Assembly: GCA_028554755.1 (NCBI GenBank)
Contig: JAPTOF010000012.1
Location: 6,539,501 to 6,603,500 of the forward strand
Length of the DNA: 64,000 nucleotides
DNA from: Cordia subcordata
Taxonomy: Eukaryota; Streptophyta; Magnoliopsida; Boraginales; Cordiaceae
Reading direction: 5' to 3'
Position numbers and translations under genes: made by a program. Shown piece by piece: positions 11,154-22,859 of this stretch; the first letter of the stretch is position 1, and every line of letters begins with the position of its first letter. Below the pieces are notes generated by a model. It saw nothing but the letters and a program-made list of their open reading frames with translations. It made no database searches and was not told the origin of the DNA.

Positions 11154-11608
11154 CTACACTGTTTTGTGTAGATACAGAATCTGTTCCTGCAGAGGAGTGA
11201 GAAGTAGACTGCTGAGAAGAATGATCAAAGTGGTGAGAATGGAAGGAGAGTAATCCAATGGGAACTGATGTGAGAATGAAGAGAAAGAGTGAAATTGGGC
11301 TATAGAATCACCATCAACAGGTTTGGATGAGTAAGGAAAGACCTGCTCATTAAATCTCATATGTCTAGATATATATACTCTGTATGTATGCAAGTGTAGA
11401 CATTTGTAGCCTTTGGTTAAAGGACAATATCCCAAGAAAATGTCTGCAGCTGATTGAGATCATTAGTAACATGAATGTTGGCTCCTGAGTCTAATACCCA
11501 CTGTTGAGAAGTATTAAGAGATTGTTGAGCTTGGGCAGTGTATGCTTGCTTGCGAGGCTGTTGTCCTTGATAGATGGAATCATATCTATGCCAGCAATTG
11601 AAGGCCAA
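11154..11608 (-). pseudogene. Copia protease start fused to integrase C-terminus by deletion
   Basis: 11,417-11,608 has the protease motif WVLDSGANIHVTNDLNQLQ (catalytic DSG). At about 11,417-11,435 it passes into GYKCLHLHTYRVYISRHMRF, the conserved stretch after the integrase core. The zinc-binding HHCC and DDE parts of integrase are absent, marking an internal deletion junction. Confidence 0.85.
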
Positions 11609-12151
11609 ATGGTTTGGCTTCCCACAGGCTTGACAATAGACCTTGGTGGAAGATGAACCAGAAGAAGAACTAGTAGTGGTATAGACAGCAGAGGCTGTAG
11701 ATGATTGTGCTGAACCAAGTAGTCCCTACCCTGTAGGAGCAGAAGAATTTCTTCCCCTTTTGTTGCTTCTGCTAGCTCTTCCTTCTCTGTTGTAGCCATT
11801 TCCTCTGCCTCTGCCTTGTGAGTTCATGTTTTGTGTTTGAGAATACAAAGCAATAGGAGTATTTTGAGTAGAGTCAGTAAGAGAAATAGAATTCTCCGTT
11901 TTGAGATGGAGTTCTACTGAGATTAAGAGAGATGACAGCACTGTGACAGTGACAGGAGTTGGCCTAACTCTAATAGTAGCTTTAAATGATTGATAATCAT
12001 TAAGTAAGCCTCTGAGTATGTGAACCACAAGATCTTCTTGAGAGACTGGCTCATTAACACTGATCAGGTTATCAATAATTGTCTTGACATGATCTAGGTA
12101 TTGTTGCATAGACATAGTTCCCTTAGAGAGATTTAAAAGCTGTAACTTCAA
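11590..12151 (-). pseudogene. Copia gag remnant with CCHC zinc knuckle
   Basis: The UBN2-type gag segment contains MSMQQYLDHVKTIIDNLISV and EDLVVHILRGLLNDYQSFKA. Further on, CQACGKPNHLAFNC (around 11,590-11,632) is a C-x2-C-x4-H-x4-C knuckle. Frames shift near 11,726. Confidence 0.85.
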
Positions 12152-12788
12152 CTGATGAGCATGCTGCTAAGAGAATTATACCTAGTCTCTAGAGCAGCCC
12201 AAACTTGACTAGCAGTATCTAAATGAAAAACTAGTGACTAAACTACAGTAGTCATAGTTGTAAACAGACAAGATTTAAGATACTCATCCTGAGTTTTCTA
12301 CTTATCATACTCAGGATTCAAGTGAGAATTACCTGAGGCATCAACTAACATCATAGGAGGAGGAGGAGCTCTACCAGTAACCTGATCAAACAGTTTGGAG
12401 GCTCAGAGAAGAACTTGCAGCTGGAATTTCCAAGGCACATAGTTGGTGTTATCTAGCTTGATATTCACCAAAGTACCAATATTATGAATGAGAATCTTTG
12501 GTCCAGTAGACAACTCTTCAATCTAACCACTAGCATGAGCAGTTGAAGTAGAAGCCATAGCAGAGAACTTGAAGATGAAATTTGCAAACTTGTAGAAATG
12601 AAAATCTGTTCCAGCGGAATGAGTCACACAGCTATGAAGAAGCTTTGACCAAATTTTGAGAGGATTTGATCAGTTAGATTGGAAGATATAATGAGATCTC
12701 TATGAAGAAAACCCTAGATTAGGGTTTCAGATGACGAGCATGTGAAGAAGAAGAGAAAAAGAAAAAGAAACTGCCAGGACTTAGCCTA

Positions 12789-12801
12789 GCTCTGATTACC
12801 A
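12789..12801 (-). other. Primer-binding site
   Basis: Directly after the 5' LTR the minus strand reads TGGTAATCAGAGC. This is the initiator-tRNA-Met type site TGGTATCAGAGC with one extra A. Confidence 0.85.
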
Positions 12802-13026
12802 TGAAGAGAGAGAGATTGACAGAAATGAGCAACTGTCTTATTATTCATCATTGACAGTACATTGACTCTGGTATTTATAGAGAGATCAACTCAATACAAT
12901 GCTCTAACTAACTATATGACAGCTGTACATCACTAGCTCTCTCTCTCTAACTAACTGATACAATTTTACTAACTCAGATTCCTTTCTAACTAACTAACCA
13001 ACTACTGCTCCTAGATACTTCTATCA
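12802..13026 (-). repeat. 5' LTR of the Ty1/copia element
   Basis: 225 bp, TGATAG...TTCA on the minus strand, matching 9,659-9,889 with scattered substitutions and a small indel (an ACCTC-type gap). Confidence 0.95.
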
Positions 13027-13268
13027 TCATGTTAAAGTTTTGATGTTTGAAAATTTTTGGGTTATTGTAGATCAAGTAGAGGAGCAAAGTCAAGTATCAG
13101 TGGTACAGTTTATTAATTCGCATCAAGAAGCTGTTCTCTGATTTTTCTGCATGTCTGAGTTTGGATGTTATACGATCAAATAGTAAATTTAAGGAATGTA
13201 GTAGGCTAATTAATTTAATATTTAGAGTATGTCATTTCGTTTATCCACATTGATTGCCAGAAAAAGAC

Positions 13269-13446
13269 ATGGATTTGCTACGGTGTATCCACTTCATTTA
13301 CCGCAAAACCTGAGATAGATGTGCTGGTATTCTCCCGTTTCCAGGCCATACAACTGGTGGCATATTGTGTACCTTCACAGCGCTTGGAAAGTGATTGCCT
13401 CTCATCAATTTCACCACACATGGTCAGTCCGAGTCGCTGACCATCA

Positions 13447-13513
<67 letters not shown>

Positions 13514-15217
13514 CGTTCGTTTTTGTTTTTGTGATCATCCTTATTGAGGTTATGTATTTTTGTAACTTTGTAGGAGAATGTTTCCTCGAATATCCTTTGA
13601 GATTGTGCCGCTTCCCAAGAATTCCGGTAAAATTTCGGAAAGACTGTGTAACACTACTCTCAATTTATTGGTCTTTTTTTTGGTTTTTTATTTTTGTTAC
13701 TAAACAAGGGTTTGTGCTTGTTTTTGTGTTTACCACCCTTTTCCAACCAGCTACGCTCTTGATGTACCTCCTTTTTCCGTCTGCCGCATCCGAGTATGTA
13801 AAATTTTATTTATTTGTTTATTTATTTTACCTCTATTTCTTTTTCTGTTTTCCAACTTTTGAAGCCCCCATAGTTTCTTCTTCTTTGTCTCTAATTTGCT
13901 CTAATTTGCTCTTCTGTTAATGTTGTTGTATTGATAGGTATTTTTCTTACTATGTTAATGGTCCGGAAAGGTACTAATATGATTCTCATTTCGTTTTTTT
14001 TTTTCCCCTTCTATGAATGTCGCCTGTAGCCACCTCGACATGTCTTGTTGGTCTTGCATTGCAAAAGGAAAAAAAAAAATACAAATTTAGTGGAATTTAA
14101 TTTGATTACAAGGGAAAAACTTGTGGTATATAGCATCAACTTAAATGTGAATAAAGACTCTTTAGTTTTCTTTTTGGTTCAACCTTCTGATACATATTTG
14201 CTTTTTGTGATAGGGCACAATCTGAAGCATTTTTTGCATATATGAGGTTTGACATGGCAATTATCCTCCTTTTTTTTTTTTTTTTTATTTCATTGGATAG
14301 CTTGTGTTTTTGCTATAGTGCACTTTTTGACATTTTTTATGCCTTTTCTAGTGCTTAGGGGGAACGCCACCGTGATCTGCGCAATTTGAGGTTTGACCCA
14401 ATAATTACTGTCCTTGATTTTCTTTGTTTAAAATTCATCTAATTATTATTCAATTGAAGTTGGTTGATAATTATTAAAATAATAATTCAGTTGGACCAAC
14501 AACAAGAATGAGGTTGTTTCAATCAACCAAAGATGTAACGTATTTTATTTTGTGTTGAACTTAAAAAAGGATTTTGTGAACAAACCATATTTCTATTAAC
14601 CATTAGTGATGCTATGACAGGTCACAGAAATCTGCTCTGGAAAAGGAGATTAGACAACTTAATGCTACAAGGTTTGAAATGCTTAACTTTCAATATCTTC
14701 TTTTCTGTTATTTTTTAACATTCGATATCTTCCATTCGCATCTCTGTTGCTTTGAGGCGGATCCATGTCGTGAGTATTTTTGTGTTGGTATAGGTTTGCA
14801 AATGAATTTATATGTGAATACTCACTGGTACTGTAATGTTTTTCGTGCTTGGGGGATTTTTGACGAATTCTTAAACGATGTGTAATGTTTGGTTTAGGAT
14901 AGCATATTTAGCCGGCTAGAACAGATTTACTCTGCCCTTTACATGAGATTATACTTATTGGACTTGTGTAACTATCTCTAACTTCAGTGACATACTTGGT
15001 ATCAGGTTGGCTATGCTGCAAGAGAAGGAGATGATAGAGTGAGTATATGCAAGACCTCTCCCATGAGATGTTTTTTTATATTAATTCTTAGGTTTTTTGT
15101 TTTTAAAAAAAAAAAAATTTGAATGCTCTTTGGTGTTACCTTTGAAATAGGAATGGTAGGAATGGTGGTAAGAGTGGTTGGTACCTATTGAGACTTGGAG
15201 GAGGATGCTTAAAGTAG
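13269..15217 (+). CDS. Copy A: micro-exon gene, diverged paralogue of the gene at 27,845-31,617
   Basis: Model exons: 13,269-13,282 (speculative start MDLL), 13,574-13,626, 13,751-13,793, 13,938-13,970, 14,214-14,246, 14,621-14,671, 15,006-15,038, 15,151-15,217. Joined, they give about 108 residues with phase kept at every junction. Exon lengths 33, 33, 51, 33 match the corresponding exons of copy B, as do intron phases. Similar peptides include AQSEAFFAYMR versus AKEEAILKKWR and the tail NGGKSG versus DGGKNGN; the downstream DNA is also alike. A weak hydrophobic stretch (TLLMYLLF) precedes a coiled-coil tail (SALEKEIRQLNATR). I do not recognise the family. It may be a working diverged gene or a pseudogene. 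An alternative 54-codon open exon covers 13,261-13,422 (KTWICYGVSTSF...) in another frame. Confidence 0.45.
13449..13510. repeat. (CT)n(AT)n microsatellite in the first intron of copy A
   Basis: A compound CT then AT run of about 62 bases. Confidence 0.95.
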
Positions 15218-18200
15218 CCAGAAGGTACTGTTTTTTGCTTTTGTGGCAATAGTTGCCTCGTCTGACTAGTTTTCACATTTTTTAACGTTTGGCGTTAGAA
15301 CTTATCTGGGCACAAATTACTATGACTCCTGCCATGAATTTCATGATTTTTGGACATATTGCATTTATAGAACTTTGGTATCACCATTGTTTTACCATAT
15401 GAATGCTTTTCAGTTCGCAAGTTTCTTTGGAGATTGCTTCTTTTGGAGATCTATATTTCATTTATGCTTCAAACTTTCTTGCAGAGAGTGTGGACTCTGG
15501 CTTGGCTGTGGTTGGGACCCTTTTGAATGGGCATCAAAAAGAAGGTTCAACGTCCTAAAGATAACAACAACTAAGCCTAAGTCATGTAATGAGTTCATAT
15601 TTTGGAGACTTTAATTATCGACCTTGGAAGCTTGATCTTGCTTTGTTTCTAGATATTTGTAGTATCTATCTTAAATATCGTGGATTATATAGCTTATGAT
15701 AGTTTTAATGCCTTGCGTTGTTTCGATTTAGTGCTTTGACGTATTAATCTTTGAAAATATCTTGAAGGCGAACATTTTATGTGCAAATCATTACAAAAAA
15801 ATCCTGCAAAGAATCATAGTTGTTGAAAAATATATGTGGCTAGCTTAGGAAAGAATTTATGGTTTTATAGTGGAAACAAAAGTAGCATTTGAAGCATATG
15901 TTAAAGCATGCCCTTATTGCAACGTATGTGTTTGATAAGGATTAGGCTTGTATTTATCATGTTGTCTCACATTACACATTTGTATGTACTTAGGAGTGTT
16001 GTTGGCCTTGTTGTTCCATGCCTAGCGATAATGATTCCAATGGCATTACGACCTTTCCCACAACGATGCTGTTCATAGATCAAATTATTTCGTGAATTGG
16101 ATTTCACTTGACTATCTAACGTTCTATTGCGTGTGCTCCGGATAAAAATTTCGTATAAATATATCGTCGTTAAGTATCTTCATTTTAGGTTCTTTTCATT
16201 TTAGGAGATGGAATAGAATAACTCGATTGAAACGAAATGGTCATATGTTTGTAATGCATTGTATATCCCATAATAGGTCCCATTCTTCTACCCCTTTTGG
16301 AAGTCGATGACTATTCATAGCTGTTACAGCTGTTACCCTGACACTAAAGAAGGGTTTGATCCAATGCTTTATTTCTGTTCTATTTAATGCTATTTCGACA
16401 TTAGCAGTATATTAATTTTTCCCAATGACCAAATACTTTTGTTTGTAAATACTTTTGTCTCATTGGGTCACTAGTAAACGTGGTGTAAAATTCTTCAAGG
16501 CAAAGCTAACTAATATTCTTCTAAAATATTCTTTAAGGCTGTTATTTATTATGTTTGGAGAGGATGGAAAAAATGCACCAGTGTTTGGAGAGAATGAAAA
16601 GAATGCACTAGACCCTTTCGTGGTGCATCACAAGTGCAAAGAATTTTCTCATGGTCTAGAAATCCCCTCATAGTTCCCCTGGTCCATCACTAGTTTAACT
16701 ATCGTTAAAAAGTCCGTTATTTTTAACCATAAAATTTTTAATTACTCTAACTGCCCATTTATTGTTAAAAAATCGTTATTTTTAACCATGAAATTTTTAA
16801 TTACTCAAACTGCCCTTCTCTCTTTTAGGATTTGAACATTAACAATAAATACTCTAGGCTATAAACAATTTACGTTTTAACCTATATTATCGTAAAATAA
16901 AAACATCATATACATTAATAATTAAAAAGATCATATTCCCGGTAGGATAAGAAAACTAAAAAAGATAATGCTTTAAACCGATTAAAAAATTATTAACAAG
17001 AACTAATCAAATATTTTGAAAAATAAAAAGAATTGACATCCGCTAAAATACTAGCTGATGAGAATCGATTGCGCTTTGCAGCATTTTACAGAACGAAATT
17101 ATGGAGACCTACAATTAGCTTCCATAATTTGGCACGATCCTTTTACCTGTGGAGCATTCTGCATTTCCAATTTTAGGGGCCATTGCATGTGCCAATGTGT
17201 GGTTTAGAATTACTTAGGGTGATTAAATGATTTCATAATTTATATTAATTTATATATGTTACTTGCATTAGTAGCAATCGTTTTATACCTCTTTTCATTA
17301 CCTATGACCAACCAACTCCTTTTAGCAACTAGTTTTATTTTTCATTTGTGTGTATTATGAATCCACTTAATATTTTACGCAATTATCTTTTCTTGATTTT
17401 TCAGATCATTATTGCTTATGTTGTTACATTTATTTTAATGGTTTACCTTTCACATTAAGTTTACTTATTTGAATAGTAAATATTACAATTAATAGTAAAT
17501 ATTACAATTACAACTTTCTTTATACTTATTTTATTAATCAAATGAATTATACACTACACATACATATAGATTGCATTTTACTTTCCGATTCTACACATGG
17601 GAGCAAGACTAGTCCACTCTAAAGAGAGGGAGGAGGACTGGCTAGTGAGCACAATAAATAATTAAAAGCCTTTACAATAAATAAATTCTTTCATAATCTT
17701 TATCAAATAATTAAAAGTCAATAGTTTTTTATATGGATTTGAGTCTTGTACTCTTATTTAAGATTGGGTAAGAATTTATTTATTTATTTTAAAGATTTTT
17801 AATTATGACTTTTAAAAACTTAATTAATTCCATTTTTTTTATTCTCTTAAATGTTTTAATTACTTCTTTTGTATAATATTATAATTACTGTCTTTAAAAT
17901 AAAAAAATTTTAAAAATTAAAAATAGGAATACTGAAAAACAAAAAAATATGAATAAAGAATAAAATTAAAAATTAAAATGTTTGAAAATAAAAAATTAAA
18001 TATTCAATTAGAACTAAAAATATTAAATTAGAAATTAAAGAATAAAAATAAGAAATAAATATTAGGAAATAAAAATGTAAAAATTTAGAAAATTGTTAAC
18101 AATTTAATGATAAATAAGCATCAATTTCAGTCAAACAAAGTATAAACTATTTTTATCTAAGAATAAACTTTTATATTTTTGCCAAAATGTAAAATAATTT

Positions 18201-18410
18201 TCTATCAACCATATTTTAATTTAACAGTCTTTGAATTTAGCATCAACATGTTTAATTGACAATGCCAACCTGGTCATTAGTTGAGTTTAGAAATACTGTT
18301 AACAATTAATAAATTAATACAATATTAAAATGCAAATAATAAAACTGCGAAGTTTAAAATTAGACAATATTTAAATTATAACCCAAAAGACTTTTTTTGT
18401 CAAAAAATTC
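15218..18410. other. Gene-free AT-rich stretch
   Basis: No convincing coding exon is visible. 15,375-15,614 is open but the peptide resembles nothing known. Around 16,690-16,810 a segment of about 85 bases is repeated in tandem (CGTTAAAAA...AATTTTTAATTACTC...ACTGCCC). From 16,850 the DNA is strongly AT-rich with many short A/T tracts. Confidence 0.5.
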
Positions 18411-19479
18411 TCTACTAATATAAAAAGAGGGACTTCTTCGAGCGTCCTTTTCATGGAATGGTCATCTGGCTATTTTTGTCTTTTTCTTCCTTTTTTTGGG
18501 TGTAGATTTGTCTTTTCATGCGATTCTTTGACAATGTCATGATTTAATGTTTATGATGGTAAAAATATAATTTTATATTTATATTTTTTCTTCTCTAACA
18601 AAATAATTTGCTATCTCTTTTTCTATTTTTTTAGTAGGAACCTCTTTTAACTTTCATTTAGGGTACAAAGTGGTTCAAAATTTTAATGAGTTTTAGGAAC
18701 AAAAAGAAAACTATTCAAACAGATACTAAAGTCTTATAACCAAATTGTATTAATCAACTTAAATTTTTAGGTTCAAAATTTTAAATTTTTAGAACAAAAA
18801 AAAAAAACTATTAAGTCACATAATTTTACATCTATTCAATTTTTTTTTTCAATTCTATTTTACAATCAAAATGATATGCTTTCTCTTTTCTTTTCTTTTT
18901 TCACTTCTCTACTAACCACGCTTTTTCACTTTTGGACTTCAAAACTTTTTCATTTTCGATTGAAAAAACTAATTCATTTGAAATTCGGGTTCACATTTTT
19001 GAACTTCTAGAGCTAACAAAACTATTAAATTGAACATTTAAAATCATTGAACTTTATCGCTTTTCAATATTTGGTTTCGGGTTTTTTCCTTCAAGTTTTT
19101 ATTTATTTGTTATTTGTTAAATATATTGTGCTAAGTTAAACTAAATTAAAAAATAGATAAATTTATTACATTATATTTTGTTAATTTAGACTAAATTTGA
19201 AATAGATATAAAAACTTGAACAAAAATAAAATGTAAAAAATTTAAATTCACCTAAATTACAATATTTAAATTCAATAATTATCATATCATCCAAACTACA
19301 TAAGAAAAATTACCATATTTATCCAACTTCTTTGATTCCACAAAATTTTTTCACTCTCTAATCAATTGCATCCCAAATTTGTCAAAACAGGCAAGAGAAA
19401 AATTAACACCCTTTAGATTTCAATTTTTGCACCCAAAAAAAAAAACAGTTTCTTTGACTCCTTAGAAAATTATTAAATT
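18411..19479 (+). repeat. 1.07-kb tandem duplication, copy 1
   Basis: Begins TCTACTAATATAAAAAGAGG and ends AAATTATTAAATT. It is directly followed by a second, highly similar copy. The start resembles plant Helitron 5' termini (TC followed by a TA-rich TATAAAA stretch), but no CTRR end with hairpin closes the unit. No coding potential was seen. Confidence 0.85.
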
Positions 19480-19787
19480 TCTACTCATATAAAAAGAGGG
19501 ACTTCTTCAAGCGTCCCTGTTCATGGAATGATCATCAAGCTAATATAGTCTTTTGTATTTTTTGTTTTTTTCTTGCTTTTTTTGGGTGTATAGATTTGTC
19601 TTTTCAAGCAATTCTTCGATAATGTCATAATTTAACATTATCATGGTAAAAATATAATTTTATATTTATTTTTTCTTCCCTAACAAAATGATTTGCTATC
19701 TCTTTTTGTATTTTTTAATAGTAACCTCTTTTAACTTTCATTTAGGGTACAAAGTGGCTCAAAATTTTAATATTATAATTTTTAGGA

Positions 19788-19830
<43 letters not shown>

Positions 19831-20573
19831 CTAGATTTAAAGTCTTAAAACCAAATTGTATTAATCAATTTAAATTTTCAGGTTCAAATTTTTAAATTTT
19901 TAGAACAAAAAAATTATTAAGTCACGTAATTTTACTTCTATTCAATTTTTTTTTTTCAATTCTATTTTGCAATGAAAATGATGTGCTTTCACTCGCTGTT
20001 TTTTCACTTCTGTACTTACCACACTATTTCACTTTTCGACTTCTAAACTTTTTCATTTCGGTTGAAAAAATCAATTCATCTTAATTTCGAGTTCACATTT
20101 TTGAACTTCTTGAGCTAAAAAAGCTATAAATTGAACATTTAAAATCATTAAACTTTATCGCTTTTCAATATTTGGGTTTTGGGTTTTTTTCAAGTTTTTA
20201 TTTATTTGTAATTTGTTAAATATATTGTGCTAATTTAAACTAAATTAAAAAATAGATAAATTTGCTAATTGTATTTTGTTAATTTAGACTAAATTTGAAA
20301 TAGATATAAAAACTTGAACAAAAATTAATATAAAAATTTAAATTCACCTAAATTATAAATATTTATATTCAATAATTATCAGATCATCCAAATTACATAA
20401 GAAAAATACCACATTCATCCAACTTCTCTGATTTCACACATTCTTTTTCACTCTCCAATCAATTTGCATCCCATTTTTGTCAAAAGAAAAGAAAAAAAAT
20501 TAACACCTTTTAAATTTCAATTTTTGCACCCCAAAAAAACAATTTCATTGACTCCTTACAAAATTATTAAATT
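19480..20573 (+). repeat. 1.07-kb tandem duplication, copy 2
   Basis: Begins TCTACTCATATAAAAAGAGG. It matches copy 1 along its length with substitutions and small indels; most of its extra 25 bases are explained by an expanded (AT)n run at 19,793-19,826. Confidence 0.85.
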
Positions 20574-20695
20574 GCTTAATAAATATTTATTATATATTAT
20601 AAAAGTTGTATTGGAAAAAACCTAGGCAATATAGCATAAAATTAATTTACTAGTAAAAGCTAAAAAAAACTTAGGCATGGACATATATAGACATA

Positions 20696-20863
20696 GGGGT
20701 TTGAATTGAAATTTCTTTTAGGAAAAAATTGAAAAAGTTATATTACTTTTCTAATAACTACACAATTTTTTTTTAAATAAAAAATTTTAGTTTTCAAAAA
20801 AATTGTTCTTAAAAAAATTGTTTAAAAAAAACACTTTTAAAAGAACCCAATACAAAATAGCCC
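20696..20863. mobile_element. MITE-like inverted-repeat element
   Basis: The left end (GGGGTTTGAATTG...TTCTTTTAGG) and the reverse complement of the right end (GGGCTATTTTGTATTGGG) are similar and enclose an A/T-rich core with internal inverted repeats. It resembles the elements near 48.5, 50.1 and 60.3 kb. No clear target duplication was found. Confidence 0.45.
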
Positions 20864-20895
20864 ATATATATCCAAGTTCATACAAATAGATACAA

Positions 20896-20926
20896 CTAGT
20901 TGGAGGGCACCGCACAAGGTGCGGTG
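20896..20926 (-). mobile_element. Helitron 3' terminus (hairpin plus CTAG)
   Basis: On the minus strand an 8-bp perfect stem (CACCGCAC / GTGCGGTG, 3-base loop) is followed by CCCTCCAACTAG and then T. A short hairpin some 10-12 bases before a terminal CTRR, inserted between A and T, is the defining 3' end of Helitrons. The element must extend rightwards, through the minus-strand gene fragments at 21.4-25.7 kb. Its 5' TC end was not identified. Confidence 0.65.
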
Positions 20927-21406
20927 TTCCTTCGTGCCCGATGTCTTATATTTTATACAATTTTACAATATTGATATATATATATATATATATATATCCA
21001 TATATATGTATAAGTTTTTAATATTAAATAAAAAACGATTATTAAAAGTCAGGTTGACATTCAAAAACAAAATTGAGTTTAATTATTTTTAGATAAAATG
21101 AACTTTTACCAAATACACTCTTCAATATCAAATCCCACACAACCCCAAAAACATGCTATAATATATGCATACAACTTAAGAACAAAATCAATGAAATGTT
21201 ACTTTCTCGAGAAAATGTTGATTTAGATTGAGTTCTCTGCTAAAGCATTTTTAGATAGCTAAAATACCTGTCCAAGAACTAATTCAGCCGTCACAAAACA
21301 AGCTGACCTTATATCAATAGCAGTTCTATAACTACTACATAAAAAGAATGGGGATGACCACTAAGCATACCTATCAACAATCCTGCAGCGTTTAGGCTGG
21401 TTTAGA

Positions 21407-22859
21407 TCAGCAGAGACACACCTCCTCTCTATCCAAAATATCCTTTGGCATATCATCTTGCCAAACCAGAGCCTGAAAGATTTCCAGAGGGGTCCCTACT
21501 CCAACGTAACGTGCATTTGCTTTTACCATAGAATCAAACTCATGTGACTCTCCCTAGCATACCAAAGATCACCAAAAAAAAATACAACAGCAAATTAAAA
21601 AAATGAAAAACAAAAATTGGAAGCTATTAATATCTATAAATGATCAGAAAAAGAAAAAGGGGTGAGCTTGGGTGTATATATTTTACATTTTGGGAATTAT
21701 GCTCATTGATGGCTAATTTAGCGAGATTGCAAAGCCTTGAAGGATACCTGGTTCAAAATAGTTTACGGAGCAATATTCCCACACTCTAATTCTATACATG
21801 CACCCGGAAAGTCCTCAATGTTGAATCCCTAATTAAATCCAGCACATCACAAAAATATACATACTTGTTATAATTAATTCATAAAAATACCCAAAAAAAA
21901 TACTCCACGAATATTTTACCTTAAATGGTTATTTCTTTGCATCTTTGGTGATTAATGAGTATCTATTGTAAGAAATAGATGTGCAGAAAAGTGATTAGGA
22001 TGAAGAGATGGCTAACCCATTGGTGGTTGGTTACTAATAACATGTTCCTTAGTCTCTTTCTATCTATTATAAAATTTTCTTCTATATTATGCATGTTGAA
22101 GCAAAAACTTCAGTGATGATTATCAGGTGGGAGATTCTTGAGGCTGAGCATAACATGTCAACTATTAAGTAAACACCATATGATTACCCACTAGGTTCAT
22201 ACAATGTCATTTCTTCATCCAAGCCTACGGTACATTTTGTTCAAATAAAGTATCATTAGACTTATTTGCTTGTATTCTAATTTCTAAGACACATTTGAAT
22301 AATTGCAAATGATATGCCGAAGTAGAAGTTCATCCTTTCGAGATTTAAGAATATACACCTCATTAGGAAACAAAACAAACCAACCTGAAGTTTATTTCCA
22401 CAATAACTTTGCCTCTAGTAGAATCATCCACTGCAAACACCATAAACCAGTAAGTGTCAAATCAATTGACTCCCAAAAAGAAGTGTTGCGAACCCAAAAC
22501 TTAGTTTCCATAAACCCAGTAAACAAGGCCTCTAACCATTGCAACTACATCCCCATATTGTCATCACAAGGATCATAAAAATATCTCAAGAATATGTGGG
22601 CAACTTTTATAACCAGAAAATTATTTGCTCTCAGGTTGATCAAATATGTAGGTGTATATTTCATGCAACTTATGCTTGCATTTTTATAAAAAGTGCATAA
22701 ATATACAAGTTCATAAGCAGGAAATACTGAACTAAATGGAGAAAGTTACCTTTTCCCCCTCAGCAAGATTCTCAAAGAATTCAATTAGAGGCTTCACATA
22801 TTGCGAAAGTCTTGTAATATTATTTGTCTCAAATGAATGAATTCCAAAACCAGTCAAAT
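21407..22859 (-). pseudogene. Fragments of an unidentified gene, probably captured
   Basis: Exon-like blocks on the minus strand, with AG and GT borders: 22,859-22,750 (TGFGIHSFETNNITRLSQYV... ending LAEGEK), 22,430-22,385 (DDSTRGKVIVEINF), 21,828-21,748 (GFNIEDFPGACIELECGNIA, with an in-frame TAA after the next codon) and 21,553-21,407 (GESHEFDSMVKANARYVG... ending EEVCLC and stop). The last two blocks join in phase; the first two do not, so an exon may be missing. I do not recognise the family. The TAA inside a block indicates decay. All lie in the same orientation as the Helitron 3' end. Confidence 0.5.

Larger units (their letters stand above)
9654..13031 (-). mobile_element. Internally deleted Ty1/copia retrotransposon with both LTRs and target duplication
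   Basis: LTRs at 9,659-9,889 and 12,802-13,026 flank minus-strand Copia coding remnants. The insertion is bordered by the 5-bp direct repeat TCATG (9,654-9,658 and 13,027-13,031). A tRNA-Met-type primer site follows the 5' LTR on the minus strand. Only about 2.9 kb of internal DNA remains: gag, zinc knuckle, the start of protease, integrase C-terminus, RT N-terminus and RNase H. The integrase core and RT catalytic core are missing, so the copy is non-autonomous. Confidence 0.95.

Noticed and set aside
20896..20960. Helitron end in plus orientation
   Set aside because: The hairpin is symmetrical, but no CTRR follows on the plus side. CTAG at the right distance exists only on the minus strand.
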